NCBI GenBank assembly: GCA_016185145.1
Contig: JACPOB010000019.1
Coordinates: forward strand, 1-58,421
Reading direction: 5' to 3'
Length of the DNA: 58,421 nucleotides
From: Rhodospirillales bacterium
GTDB lineage: Bacteria > Pseudomonadota > Alphaproteobacteria > Reyranellales > Reyranellaceae
A program made the position numbers and the translations under genes. The notes under the pieces were generated by a model. It was given only the letters and a program-made list of their open reading frames with translations, made no database searches and was not told the origin of the DNA. Below, piece after piece: positions 24,166 through 32,349 of the stretch (positions within the stretch are counted from its first letter, which is position 1; every line of letters begins with the position of its first letter).

Positions 24166-25029
24166 ATGGATCAAGACCTTAAAGCCACGCTTTCACGCAT
24201 TGCCGGAGCGCTCGACCGGCTCGCCCCGCCCGCTCCCGCCACCGCCGACATCGCCACCGCCGAAGCCTATGTCTGGCACGCCGCCGGCCACCGCTTGGAG
24301 GCGGTCCCCAAGGTCAACCGGGTCGACCTCGACCTGCTGATGGGCGTCGACCGCCAGAAGGAGACCCTGCTCGAGAATACGCGGCGCTTCGCCAAGGGCT
24401 TGCCGGCCAACAATGCCCTGCTCTGGGGCTCGCGCGGCGCCGGCAAGAGCTCGATCGTGAAGGCCGTGCACGCCCATGTGAACCGCGAGATGGGCGGGCC
24501 GCCCGGCCCCCTGGCCCTGGTCGAGATCCATCGCGAGGACATCCCCTCGCTGCCGGCGCTGCTGGCGATGATCAGGACCTCGCCGCGCCACTTCGTGGTG
24601 TTCTGCGACGATCTCTCGTTCGACGGCCAGGACGCCGCCTATAAATCGCTGAAGGCGGTGCTGGAAGGCGGCATCGAAGGCCGGCCGGACAACGTGGTGT
24701 TCTACGCCACCTCCAATCGCCGCCACCTCATGCCGCGCGACATGATCGAGAACGAGCGTTCGACGGCGATCAACCCGTCGGAGGCGGTCGAGGAGAAGGT
24801 CTCGCTCAGCGACCGTTTCGGCCTGTGGCTAGGTTTCCACAACGCCGACCAGGACACCTTCTTTGCCATGATCGAGGGCTACGCCACTCATTATAAGCTT
24901 GGCGTGCCGGTCGAGGACCTGCGCAAGCAGGCGGTCGAATGGTCGGTGACGCGCGGCTCCCGCTCGGGCCGCGTCGCCTGGCAGTTCATCCAGGAAGTGG
25001 CGGGCCAGCTCGGCAAGAAACTGGAGTAG
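24166..25029 (+). CDS. DUF815 family ATP-binding protein
   Basis: A 287-residue AAA+-type ATPase of the DUF815 family. The P-loop is GSRGAGKS (residues 88-95) and the Walker B is FVVFCDDLSF. Asn in FYATSNRRHLMPRDM fits sensor 1. Function is unknown, but the family is widely conserved and often lies beside yajC-secDF. The start MDQDLKATL at 24166 matches the N-terminus seen in the family. The frame extends 18 codons further upstream. The PNPOx-fold gene starts 2 bases after its stop, indicating co-transcription. Confidence 0.85.
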   Translation: MDQDLKATLSRIAGALDRLAPPAPATADIATAEAYVWHAAGHRLEAVPKVNRVDLDLLMGVDRQKETLLENTRRFAKGLPANNALLWGSRGAGKSSIVKAVHAHVNREMGGPPGPLALVEIHREDIPSLPALLAMIRTSPRHFVVFCDDLSFDGQDAAYKSLKAVLEGGIEGRPDNVVFYATSNRRHLMPRDMIENERSTAINPSEAVEEKVSLSDRFGLWLGFHNADQDTFFAMIEGYATHYKLGVPVEDLRKQAVEWSVTRGSRSGRVAWQFIQEVAGQLGKKLE

Positions 25030-25031
25030 TG

Positions 25032-25622
25032 ATGGCAAATCCCGAAGACGTGATGTTCTCGCCCGCGGTCAAGGCGGAGCAGATGCGTCTGGGGTCGCGG
25101 ACCTTGTTCGAGGACCGCGAATGGAAGACCGAGATCACCGACGATCTGCGCCAGTTCCTGGGCGTCATCGACACCTTCTTCCTGGCGACGGCGAGCGCCG
25201 ATGGGCAGCCCTACATCCAGCATCGCGGCGGGCCGCCGGGATTTCTCAAGACCATCGGCACCCACACGCTGGCCTTCGCCGACTTCGCCGGCAACCGGCA
25301 GTACATAACGCTCGGCCATCTCAAGGAGAACGACCGCGCCCACATCTTCATCCTGCATTTCGCCACCCGGCAGCGTGTGAAACTGTGGGGCCGCGCGCGG
25401 GTGGTCGAAGGCGATCTCGAGCTCATGGAGCGCCTGGTCGACCCGCGCTACAAGGCCCGGCCCGAACGCGCCATCGTCTTCACCCTCGAGGCGTGGGACG
25501 TGAACTGCCAACAGCACATCATCCCGCGCTACAGCGAGGCTGAAATCGCCCCGGCGGTGGACAGCATGGCGCAGCGCATCAAGGAGCTGGAAGAAGAAGT
25601 GGCGCGACTCAAGGGCTCATGA
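25032..25622 (+). CDS. Pyridoxamine 5'-phosphate oxidase family protein
   Basis: A 196-residue split-beta-barrel flavin-binding protein. The central block runs from TFFLATASADGQPYIQHRGG through LAFADFAGNRQYITLGHLKE to KLWGRARVVEGD. These features fit the FMN-binding PNPOx-like family rather than true PdxH. The C-terminus ends in a predicted coiled coil (MAQRIKELEEEVARLKGS), suggesting oligomerisation. ATG at 25032 is used. The gene is separated from the DUF815 stop by only two bases. The substrate is unknown. Confidence 0.85.
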   Translation: MANPEDVMFSPAVKAEQMRLGSRTLFEDREWKTEITDDLRQFLGVIDTFFLATASADGQPYIQHRGGPPGFLKTIGTHTLAFADFAGNRQYITLGHLKENDRAHIFILHFATRQRVKLWGRARVVEGDLELMERLVDPRYKARPERAIVFTLEAWDVNCQQHIIPRYSEAEIAPAVDSMAQRIKELEEEVARLKGS

Positions 25623-25623
25623 T

Positions 25624-25733
25624 CTTCCGGACCGCGAGCTTCCAGCTCGCTCAGACTCATGAGCGAGCTGGAAGCTCGCGGTCCGGAAGACGAAGATCAT
25701 GAGCGGGCCTGGAGGCCCGCGGTCCACTGAGAT
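25624..25733. repeat. Family-A palindrome with perfect 30-bp arms plus a partial second copy
   Basis: The arms at 25624-25653 and 25660-25689 are perfect complements with a 6-base loop (GACTCA). Each arm contains its own mini-hairpin GCGAGC-TTCCA-GCTCGC. A partial copy with a GCGGGC/GCCCGC-type core follows (25697-25733). It may terminate the PNPOx transcript. It ends immediately before the sigma-54 promoter at 25739. Confidence 0.85.
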
Positions 25734-25738
25734 GACAT

Positions 25739-25754
25739 AGGCACGGTCCTTGCT
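25739..25754 (+). promoter_or_regulatory. Sigma-54 (RpoN) -24/-12 promoter of the ureide/ABC operon
   Basis: AGGCACGGTCCTTGCT matches the RpoN consensus TGGCACGN4TTGCW at 11 of 12 specified positions, with the invariant GG (25740-25741) and GC (25752-25753) 10 bases apart. The transcript would start near 25765, just ahead of the AAAGGGA ribosome site and the ATG at 25782. RpoN control implies an activator and response to nitrogen or a similar signal. Confidence 0.75.
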
Positions 25755-25781
25755 TCCTTGGGTCCCCGAAAGGGAACCCAT

Positions 25782-26834
25782 ATGAAGAAGCCAACCACCA
25801 TCGCCCTGCACCGCCGCACGATTCTCGCCGCCGCGAGTGCCGCCAGCGCAGTCCTCTCCGCGCCGCGCATCCTGCGCGCCCAGGGCAAGGAACTCGTGGT
25901 CGGCGGCGCGGCCAGCCACAAGAACTTCGTCGAGACCATCATCGCGCCGGTGGTCGAGAAGAAGTACGGCTGCAAGATCGTCTACGAGGGCACGCGCTCG
26001 CTGGTGAACCTCGAGAAGATGCAGAAGAACAAGGACAAGCAGTATCTCTCGGTCGTCCAGATGGACGATCCCGTCATGATCCCCGCCGTCGCCGAGGGCT
26101 TGTTGGAGAAGATCACGGCGGCCAAGGTGCCCAACATCGCCGCGCTGAAGCCCGGCACCGTCCACATGGACGGCATGTGGGTGAACTACCTGCAGCCCTG
26201 GCTCGGCATCGCCTACAACCCCAAGGCCATGAAGACGGCCCCGACCTCGTGGGCCGACGCCTACGATCCCAAGTACAAGGGCCGGGTGATCCTGCCGTCG
26301 CTGCAGAACACCGAGGGGCTGGCCAACCTATTCATGGCGGCCTTCCTCGCCACCGGCAAGCCGATGCCTGAGGCGCAGAAGGACATCGATGCCGCCTTCA
26401 AGAAGCTTGTAACCATCAAGCCCAACCTGCTGACGGCCTACACGCAGATGCCGCAGGCCTACAATCTCCTGGAGCAGGGCGAGGGTTTCATGATCTCGAG
26501 CGCGATCTCGCAGGTGGCGCTGGAGCGCAAGCAGGCCGGCGCGCCGGTCGACATCGCCGTGCCGAAGGAGGGCATCTTCGCCATGCCGTCCGGCGTGGCG
26601 CTGGTGAAGGGCGGCCCGCAGCCCGAGCTCGCGGCCGCCTACATCAACGAGATGATCGGGCCGGAGGTGCAGGCCAAGCTCTCCTCGGTCACCTTCTCGC
26701 TGCCGACCAACAAGGACACGCCGGTGCCGGCCGGCATGCCGACCAACGCCACCATGTTCGGCGTCGACTGGCAGTTCGTCGCCGACAACCGCGCCGACTG
26801 GGTGAAGCGCTGGGATCGCGACATGGCGATGTAG
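25782..26834 (+). CDS. ABC transporter extracellular solute-binding protein (PotD-like)
   Basis: A 350-residue periplasmic binding protein of the family 1 (spermidine/putrescine-type) group. Residues 1-27 are an export signal containing an RRTILAAAS motif, suggesting possible Tat export, with cleavage near the RAQG sequence. The body has the two-lobe pattern, including MDGMWVNYLQPWLGIAYNPK. It is the first gene of a four-gene ABC set with ATPase and two permeases, followed by a racemase homologue and a PuuE-like enzyme. The ligand is therefore probably a nitrogen compound such as a ureide or hydantoin; this is inference. Controlled by the sigma-54 promoter just upstream. Confidence 0.88.
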   Translation: MKKPTTIALHRRTILAAASAASAVLSAPRILRAQGKELVVGGAASHKNFVETIIAPVVEKKYGCKIVYEGTRSLVNLEKMQKNKDKQYLSVVQMDDPVMIPAVAEGLLEKITAAKVPNIAALKPGTVHMDGMWVNYLQPWLGIAYNPKAMKTAPTSWADAYDPKYKGRVILPSLQNTEGLANLFMAAFLATGKPMPEAQKDIDAAFKKLVTIKPNLLTAYTQMPQAYNLLEQGEGFMISSAISQVALERKQAGAPVDIAVPKEGIFAMPSGVALVKGGPQPELAAAYINEMIGPEVQAKLSSVTFSLPTNKDTPVPAGMPTNATMFGVDWQFVADNRADWVKRWDRDMAM

Positions 26835-26838
26835 TCGC

Positions 26839-27906
26839 GTGGCTTCCGATTCGTTTCTCGACGTCGCCGGCGCCGAAAAGTCGTTCGGCGCCGCCACGGT
26901 GCTGGGCGGCGTCGACCTCAAGGTTGCGGCCGGCGAGTTCGTCTCCCTGCTCGGCCCCTCGGGCTGCGGCAAGACGACCTTGTTGCGCATCGTCGCCGGG
27001 CTTCTCTCGGCCGACCGCGGCAGCGTGCGGCTCGACGGCGAGGACATCACCGCCCGGCCGCCGCACCGGCGCGATGTCGGCGTGGTCTTCCAGAACTATG
27101 CCCTGTTCCCGCATCTCAGCGTTGCCGAGAACGTCGCCTTCGGCCTGAAGGCGCGGCGCCGCGCCGCCGGCGACATCGCGCCCACGGTCGGGCGCTTCCT
27201 CGAGCTGGTGCATCTCACCGACTTCGCCGATCGGTCGGTGCGCGCCCTGTCGGGCGGACAGCAGCAGCGCGTCGCCGTCGCCCGTGCGCTCGCCGTGCGG
27301 CCCAAGCTGTTGCTGCTCGACGAGCCCTTCTCCGCCCTCGACCGCAAGCTGCGCGAGACCATGCAGATCGAACTGCGCCGGCTGCTGCGCGAGCTCGGGA
27401 CGACCGCGGTGTTCGTCACCCACGACCAGGACGAGGCGCTGACCATGTCGGACCGCATCGCGGTGATGAACCGCGGCGCCATCGAGCAACTCGCCACGCC
27501 GGAGATGATCTATCGATTGCCCGCGACGGCTTTCGTCCTGGAATTCGTCGGCCTGTCGTCGCGGCTTGCCGGCAAGGTCGTCGGCCCCGTCGACGACGGC
27601 ATGATCGCCGTCGATACCTCGGTCGGCCGGCTGGCCGGTCGCGGCAGCTTCGTCGCCGGCAGCGACGTCGTGGTCGCGGTGCGGCCCGAGCGCATCGCCG
27701 TCAACCAGCCTGGCGACAACCAGGTGCGTGCCGAACTGCGCGACGCGGTGTTCCAGGGCTCGAAGGTCCAGCTGCATTTCGCCAGCGCCGACGCCGACAG
27801 GCTGCTGGTCGAGACCGCCGATTTGCCGGGCGGGCTGCCCGCGCCCGGAACGCCGATGCAGCTCGCCTGGTCGCGCGGCGACACGCTGATCTATCCGGCG
27901 CCATGA
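26839..27906 (+). CDS. ABC transporter ATP-binding protein (PotA-like)
   Basis: A 355-residue ATPase with an ABC domain and C-terminal TOBE domain. It has Walker A GPSGCGKTTL, a Q-loop in VVFQNYALFPHLSV, the signature [17 protein letters not shown], Walker B KLLLLDEPFSALD and H-loop VFVTHDQDEA. The start is GTG at 26839, 4 bases after the binding-protein stop. The last codons overlap the first permease by 4 bases (ATGA). It energises uptake through the two permeases that follow. Confidence 0.93.
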   Translation: MASDSFLDVAGAEKSFGAATVLGGVDLKVAAGEFVSLLGPSGCGKTTLLRIVAGLLSADRGSVRLDGEDITARPPHRRDVGVVFQNYALFPHLSVAENVAFGLKARRRAAGDIAPTVGRFLELVHLTDFADRSVRALSGGQQQRVAVARALAVRPKLLLLDEPFSALDRKLRETMQIELRRLLRELGTTAVFVTHDQDEALTMSDRIAVMNRGAIEQLATPEMIYRLPATAFVLEFVGLSSRLAGKVVGPVDDGMIAVDTSVGRLAGRGSFVAGSDVVVAVRPERIAVNQPGDNQVRAELRDAVFQGSKVQLHFASADADRLLVETADLPGGLPAPGTPMQLAWSRGDTLIYPAP

Positions 27907-28733
27907 AGGCCTGGCGCGATCCAGTGGCGCTGCTCGCCCTGCCGGCCGTGCTCTACCTGCTGGTCGTCTACGCCTATCCGCTGCTCTGGCTGCTGATGAA
28001 GAGTTTCAGCGGCCCCGCCGGCCCGACGCTGCAGCCCTACGTCGCCTTCATGAGCGACCCGTTCAACTGGCGCGTCATCGGCAACACGCTGCGCGTCGCC
28101 GCCTGGGTCACCGTCGTCTGCTTCATCATCGGCTATCCCGCTGCCTTCGCGCTCGCCCGCACCGGCGCCCTCCTGCAGATCGTGATGCTGATCTCGATCA
28201 TCCTGCCGCTGTCGATCGGCGCGGTGGTGAAAGCCTTCGCCTGGCAGATCGTCCTGCGCCGCGACGGCGTCGTCACCCAGCTCATGATGGGACTAGGCCT
28301 GTGGGAAGAGCCGCAGCGGCTCCTGTTCACCGAGACCGGCCTGGTGCTGGGTGCCGCCAACATCTTCCTGCCCTTCATGATCCTGCCGATCTATTCCGTG
28401 GTGAAGCTGATCGATCCGCGGCTGAGCGAGGCCGGCGCCACCCTGGGCGCCACGCCGATCTACCGCTTCGCGCACGTGACCTTGCCGCTCACCCTGCCGG
28501 GCGTCGTCTCCGGCATCGCCTTCGTCTTCTCGCTCAGCGTTTCGATGTTCGTCATCCCCTCGCTGCTGATCGGCGACCGTTTCCAGACGCTGTCGACGCT
28601 GACCGGCCGCTCCTTCCTGCTGATGCGCAACGAGCAGCTCGGCTCGACCACGGCCGTCATCCTGCTGGCGCTGGCCGTCGCCATCGTCGTCGGCTCCACC
28701 TGGCTCGCCCGACGACTCGGGGGCAGCACGTGA
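27903..28733 (+). CDS. ABC transporter permease (PotB-like)
   Basis: A 276-residue inner-membrane permease with about six helices. The EAA loop is LSEAGATLGATPIYRFAHVTLPLTLPG near residues 178-204 (key residues E180, A181, G184), which contacts the ATPase. The ATG at 27903 overlaps the ATPase stop, and its own stop overlaps the next permease start as GTGA. It belongs to the PotB/PotH class of the polyamine/opine/thiamine-type importers. Confidence 0.92.
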   Translation: MKAWRDPVALLALPAVLYLLVVYAYPLLWLLMKSFSGPAGPTLQPYVAFMSDPFNWRVIGNTLRVAAWVTVVCFIIGYPAAFALARTGALLQIVMLISIILPLSIGAVVKAFAWQIVLRRDGVVTQLMMGLGLWEEPQRLLFTETGLVLGAANIFLPFMILPIYSVVKLIDPRLSEAGATLGATPIYRFAHVTLPLTLPGVVSGIAFVFSLSVSMFVIPSLLIGDRFQTLSTLTGRSFLLMRNEQLGSTTAVILLALAVAIVVGSTWLARRLGGST

Positions 28734-29530
28734 CGGGTATCGAGCGCGCAACACGGTATTTCACCTGGTTCATCGCGGCCTTCACCGTGGTGTTCCTGAT
28801 GACGCCGCTGGTCGTCACCATCGCGGTGTCCTTCGGCTCCTCGACCGTCTTCACCCTGCCGCCGCCGGACTGGTCGCTGCGCTGGTACGAGCGGCTGGCC
28901 AGTACGCGCGGCCTGCTGCCGGCATTGGTCACCTCCCTGCAGGTCGCGACGATCTCGACCGGTGTCGCCATGGCGCTGGGCACGCTGTGCGCCATCGCCC
29001 TGGTGCGCGGCCGCTTCCCCGGGCGCGAGGCCATATCGACCTTCCTGGTGTCGCCGCTGATGTTACCGGGACTGGTGATCGGCATCGCCATGCTGCAGGG
29101 TTTCAAGGCGATGGGCCTGCGGGACATCTACGCCAGCCTGTTGGTGGCACACGTGGTCATCACCCTCCCCTACGTCGTGCGCACCGTCGTCGGCGCGCTC
29201 AGCCTGTTCGACTTCTCGCTGATCGATGCCGCTCGCACCCTTGGCTGCAACTATCCGCAGGCGCTGCTGCGCGTGCTGGTGCCGGCGCTGGCGCCGGCCT
29301 TCCTGACCTCCGGCATGTTCGCCTTCCTGGCCTCGATGGATAACTACCCGATCTCGATCTTCTTCACTGACGCCTGGACCAAGACCCTGCCCATCCAGAT
29401 GCTGCAATATGTCGAGGAGCGGCCCGATCCCACCATCGCCGCCATCTCGGCGGGCCTGGTGCTGCTGGCCGTCGTGGCGCTGGTGATCGGCGATCGCCTG
29501 GTCGGCCTGCGCAAGCTCGCGGACTTCTAA
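28730..29530 (+). CDS. ABC transporter permease (PotC-like)
   Basis: A 266-residue permease with about six helices, starting at GTG 28730 and overlapping the previous stop (GTGA). The EAA-type loop is LIDAARTLGCNYPQALLRVL in the C-terminal half. It completes the importer with PotB-like, PotA-like and PotD-like partners. The racemase homologue begins 19 bases downstream on the same strand. An open frame upstream to 28301 is a shadow within the preceding gene. Confidence 0.92.
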   Translation: MTGIERATRYFTWFIAAFTVVFLMTPLVVTIAVSFGSSTVFTLPPPDWSLRWYERLASTRGLLPALVTSLQVATISTGVAMALGTLCAIALVRGRFPGREAISTFLVSPLMLPGLVIGIAMLQGFKAMGLRDIYASLLVAHVVITLPYVVRTVVGALSLFDFSLIDAARTLGCNYPQALLRVLVPALAPAFLTSGMFAFLASMDNYPISIFFTDAWTKTLPIQMLQYVEERPDPTIAAISAGLVLLAVVALVIGDRLVGLRKLADF

Positions 29531-29549
29531 ACTGGGCTAGACTGCCGCC

Positions 29550-30299
29550 ATGAAAATCCTGGTCGCCAATCCCAACACTTCGGCCGGCGTCACCGAGCGT
29601 CTGGTTGCCTCGGGCAAGCTGGTCGCGAGCCCCGGCACCGAGCTGATCCCCATGACGGCGTCGTATGGCGTGCCCTACATCGCCACCCGGGCCGAAGCCG
29701 CCATCGGCTCGGCCGCCGCGCTCGACATGCTGGCGGAACGGCGCGGCACCATGGACGCGGCGATCGTCGCAGCCTTCGGCGATCCCGGCTTGGGCGGCGC
29801 GCGCGAGTTGTTCGACTTCCCGGTGGTTGGCATGGCCGAGGCCGCGATGCTGATCGCCTGCACGCTCGGCCGGCGCTTCGGCATTGTGAGCTTCTCGCGT
29901 TCGCTCGAGCCGTGGTTCGCCGAGATCGTCGCTTGGCACGGCATGTCCGAGCGGTGTGCCGCCATCCGCACCCTCGACGAGGCCTTCAAGTCGATCGACG
30001 ACGTGCAGGAGGAGAAGGAAGCCGTCCTGATCGACCTCGCGCTCCGCACCGTCACCAACGACGCGGCGGATGTGGTGATCCTGGCCGGCGCGCCGCTCGC
30101 CGGCCTCGCCAACAAGATCCGCGACCGCGTGCCCGTGCCGCTGGTCGACGGCATCCAGGCCGCCGTGGTCATGGCCGAGGGCCTGGTGCGCATGAAGCCG
30201 CGCAAGGCCACCGCCGGCACTTATCGCCGGCCCGGTCCGAAGGACTCCAAGGGACTGTCGGCAGCCCTGGCAAACGTGATTGCGCATCGTGACTCGTGA
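29550..30299 (+). CDS. Asp/Glu/hydantoin racemase family protein lacking both catalytic cysteines
   Basis: A 249-residue protein of the two-domain aspartate/glutamate/hydantoin (allantoin) racemase family, opening MKILVANPNTSAGVTERL. In active members two cysteines in ACFGDPG and LGCAGM contexts act as acid/base. Here the first is Ala75 (VAAFGDPG) and the second Gly180 (ILAGAPL), read directly from the codons. The fold is intact and full length, so it may be a binding, decarboxylase-like or otherwise repurposed protein. Location between an ABC importer and a PuuE-like allantoinase supports a role in ureide or hydantoin metabolism. It overlaps the next gene by 11 bases. Confidence 0.85.
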   Translation: MKILVANPNTSAGVTERLVASGKLVASPGTELIPMTASYGVPYIATRAEAAIGSAAALDMLAERRGTMDAAIVAAFGDPGLGGARELFDFPVVGMAEAAMLIACTLGRRFGIVSFSRSLEPWFAEIVAWHGMSERCAAIRTLDEAFKSIDDVQEEKEAVLIDLALRTVTNDAADVVILAGAPLAGLANKIRDRVPVPLVDGIQAAVVMAEGLVRMKPRKATAGTYRRPGPKDSKGLSAALANVIAHRDS

Positions 30300-31179
30300 C
30301 CTGAAGGGCTACGGCCGCACGCCGCCCGACGCGCACTGGCCGGGTGGCGCGCGCGTCGCCGTGTCCTTCGTCATCAACTTCGAGGAAGGTGCGGAGATGT
30401 CCCTCTCCGCCGGCGATGCCTTCAACGAAAAGGTCTATGAGGTCACCGACGAGATTTCCGGCATCGCCGACCGCTGCATGGAATCGCACTTCGAGTACGG
30501 CACCAAAGCGGCCTGGTGGCGGGTCGCCGATGCATTGGAGCGGCTTGGCGTACCTGCCACCGTCAGCACCTGCGGCAGGGCGGCGGAGCTCTCGCCTTGG
30601 CTGATCGAGGACGCGGTGAAGCGCGGCCACGAGATCTCCTGCCACGGCTGGCGTTGGGAGAAGCATGCGCACATGGCAGAGGCCGACGAACGAGAGGCAA
30701 TCGCGCGCACGGTGCGGGTGCTGACCGAGATCACGGGCGTGCGGCCGGTCGGCTGGCACACGCGCTCGACGCCTTCGCCCAACACGCGCCGCCTGCTGGT
30801 CGCGGAAGGCGGCTTCCTCTACGACAGCGACGACTATTCCGACGACCTGCCGTTCTTCGTCGATGTTTCAGGCCAGCGCCATCTGGTCCTGCCCTACGGC
30901 TTCGACACCAACGACATGCACTATCACCAGGGCTTCCACCGCTTCGTGACGGCGCGCGACTTCGCCGAGTACACGACCGACGCCTTCGACACGCTGTGGG
31001 CCGAGGGCGAGCGAGTGCCCAAGATGATGTCGATCGGACTCCACCTGCGCATGATCGGCCGCCCCGGCCGCATCGCCGCCCTGGATCGCATCGTGTCGCA
31101 CATGAAGAAAAAGGGCGGCGCCTGGTTCGCCACCCGCCGCCAGATCGCCGAGCATTGGATCGAGAGATTTGGTGATTAA
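30289..31179 (+). CDS. Polysaccharide deacetylase family protein, PuuE allantoinase-like
   Basis: A 296-residue NodB-fold enzyme. The first metal/catalytic motif is NFEEGAE, the variant seen in PuuE-type allantoinases and relatives rather than TFDDG. The second is SCHGWRWEKH with the HxxxxxxH spacing. VGWHTRSTPSPNTRRLLVAE follows. It most likely opens a cyclic or acyl amide such as allantoin. The start GTG at 30289 gives VTRDLKGYGRTPPDAHWPGG, the family N-terminus. A TTG at 30280 is possible. It overlaps the racemase homologue and is the last gene of the sigma-54 operon. Confidence 0.82.
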   Translation: MTRDLKGYGRTPPDAHWPGGARVAVSFVINFEEGAEMSLSAGDAFNEKVYEVTDEISGIADRCMESHFEYGTKAAWWRVADALERLGVPATVSTCGRAAELSPWLIEDAVKRGHEISCHGWRWEKHAHMAEADEREAIARTVRVLTEITGVRPVGWHTRSTPSPNTRRLLVAEGGFLYDSDDYSDDLPFFVDVSGQRHLVLPYGFDTNDMHYHQGFHRFVTARDFAEYTTDAFDTLWAEGERVPKMMSIGLHLRMIGRPGRIAALDRIVSHMKKKGGAWFATRRQIAEHWIERFGD

Positions 31180-31186
31180 CCTCATT

Positions 31187-31335
31187 CACCTCACCCGTCT
31201 TACGGGGGAGGCAGGGAGGGGGAAGGCCTCAATCGACGCGCTTATTGGACGAAGATCACGATCTTCGCCTTTCACAGAATCTCTTTGCTGCTCTCCCCCT
31301 CCCTGCCTCCCCCGTAAGACGGGGGAGGTGGAAGA
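31187..31335. repeat. Family-D palindrome
   Basis: CACCCGTCTTACGGGGGAGG...GGAGGGGGA (left) pairs with TCCCCCTCC...CCTCCCCCGTAAGACGGGGGAGG (right), around a central GAAGATCACGATCTTC. The same family, with an almost identical centre (GAAGATCATGATCTTC), lies at 44957-45108. It fills the convergent gap between puuE-like and the thioesterase gene. Confidence 0.8.
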
Positions 31336-31340
31336 GGTCG

Positions 31341-31808
31341 CTACTTCCTCGGCCGCACGATCTTGATGGTCGAGGTCGAGTGCACGATCAGGCGGCCCTT
31401 GTCGTCCCTGATGTCGCCGTCGAGGAAACCGACCGAGCCGCCCCAGCGCAGCACGCGGCCCTCGGCTGTCACGAAGCCGGGGCCGGCCGCCTCGAGGAAA
31501 CTGATCTTGAGCTCCAGCGTCGGCACGGCGTTGGCGAAGCTGCCCTTGGCCATTGCGGCATGGGCCATGGCGGTGTCGACCATGCCGGTGAGGAAGCCGC
31601 CCTGGCAGATGCGGCCCTGCGAATGGCAGAAGGCCGGCACGATCTCAAAGCGGAACCGGCAAAAGCCGCGCTTGGAATCGAGCTCGATGACCTCGCCGTT
31701 CAGAATCTTGACCGGCTCGTTGAGATTGGCGTTGAGGACTTTCAGAGCCTCGGCGTCGCTCAGCGCGCCGATGCCGGCGTCGGCGAAATCTGGATGGGTG
31801 GAGTTCAT
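31341..31808 (-). CDS. PaaI family hot-dog thioesterase
   Basis: A 155-residue hot-dog fold protein of the PaaI/YbgC acyl-CoA thioesterase family. The central helix region ICQGGFLTGMVDTAMAHAAM and the strand TLELKISFLEAAGPGF are typical, and the catalytic acid would be Asp in GMVDTA. It hydrolyses aryl- or acyl-CoA esters. The start lies 10 bases after the MarR stop (31819), so the two are co-transcribed, divergent from an oxidoreductase cluster that may make CoA-linked products. Confidence 0.87.
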   Translation of the reverse strand: MNSTHPDFADAGIGALSDAEALKVLNANLNEPVKILNGEVIELDSKRGFCRFRFEIVPAFCHSQGRICQGGFLTGMVDTAMAHAAMAKGSFANAVPTLELKISFLEAAGPGFVTAEGRVLRWGGSVGFLDGDIRDDKGRLIVHSTSTIKIVRPRK

Positions 31809-31818
31809 GCGGCGCGGA

Positions 31819-32292
31819 CTATACCGATCGTGCGCCCGCGTGCACCTTCTCGAGGAGGTCGATCAGCACCCGGATTTCGGCGGCCGAAAGCTGCGAGGCG
31901 ATGCGCTTCTCATGGGTGCGCACCAGCCGGGCGAACCGCGCCAGCGCCTTCTCGCCGTTGGGCGTCAGCGCCAGCGCGTGGGTGCGGCCATCGGTCGGCG
32001 AGCGATGGCGCACCAGCAGGCCGCGTTCCTGCAGGCGATCGAGGATCGGTACCAGGGTCGAGCGGTCGATGCCGAGCGCCCGCGCCAATGCCATCTGGCT
32101 CAGCCCGGCATTGTGGTCGACCAGCACCAGCAGGCCGAACTCGCCCGGTGTCAGCGCCTCGCCCGCCTTGGCGAAGGTATTGGCGAAATCGTCGAACACC
32201 GCCGATTGGGCGCGGCGCAGCACATAGCCCAGCAAGGAGGGCAAAAGACCGCGATCCAAGGATGCAGGCGGTTTGGCGGGTGGACGGCCCAT
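31819..32292 (-). CDS. MarR family transcriptional regulator
   Basis: A 157-residue winged-helix repressor-type protein. The DNA-binding part is LSQMALARALGIDRSTLVPI (residues 64-83), with the wing RHRSPTDGRTHALALTPNGE, and helices at both ends for dimerisation. The start MGRPPAKPP at 32292 was chosen, and the upstream frame is an antisense shadow of the reductase gene. It is divergent from the reductase-SDR-diiron cluster and shares a 58-base gap with it that holds a perfect inverted repeat, the likely operator. MarR proteins often sense aromatic compounds or their CoA esters. Confidence 0.88.
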   Translation of the reverse strand: MGRPPAKPPASLDRGLLPSLLGYVLRRAQSAVFDDFANTFAKAGEALTPGEFGLLVLVDHNAGLSQMALARALGIDRSTLVPILDRLQERGLLVRHRSPTDGRTHALALTPNGEKALARFARLVRTHEKRIASQLSAAEIRVLIDLLEKVHAGARSV

Positions 32293-32313
32293 GCCGGGAG
32301 TGGTAAACGGAGA

Positions 32314-32332
32314 TTGTTTGGGGATCAAACAA
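32314..32332. promoter_or_regulatory. Probable MarR operator
   Basis: TTGTTTG (32314-32320) and CAAACAA (32326-32332) are perfect 7-bp arms with a 5-base spacer, in the divergent gap between the MarR gene (start 32292) and the reductase gene (start 32350). Size and location fit a MarR dimer site repressing both directions. Not tested. Confidence 0.6.
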
Positions 32333-32349
32333 ATTCTAGCGTTTGCCCA

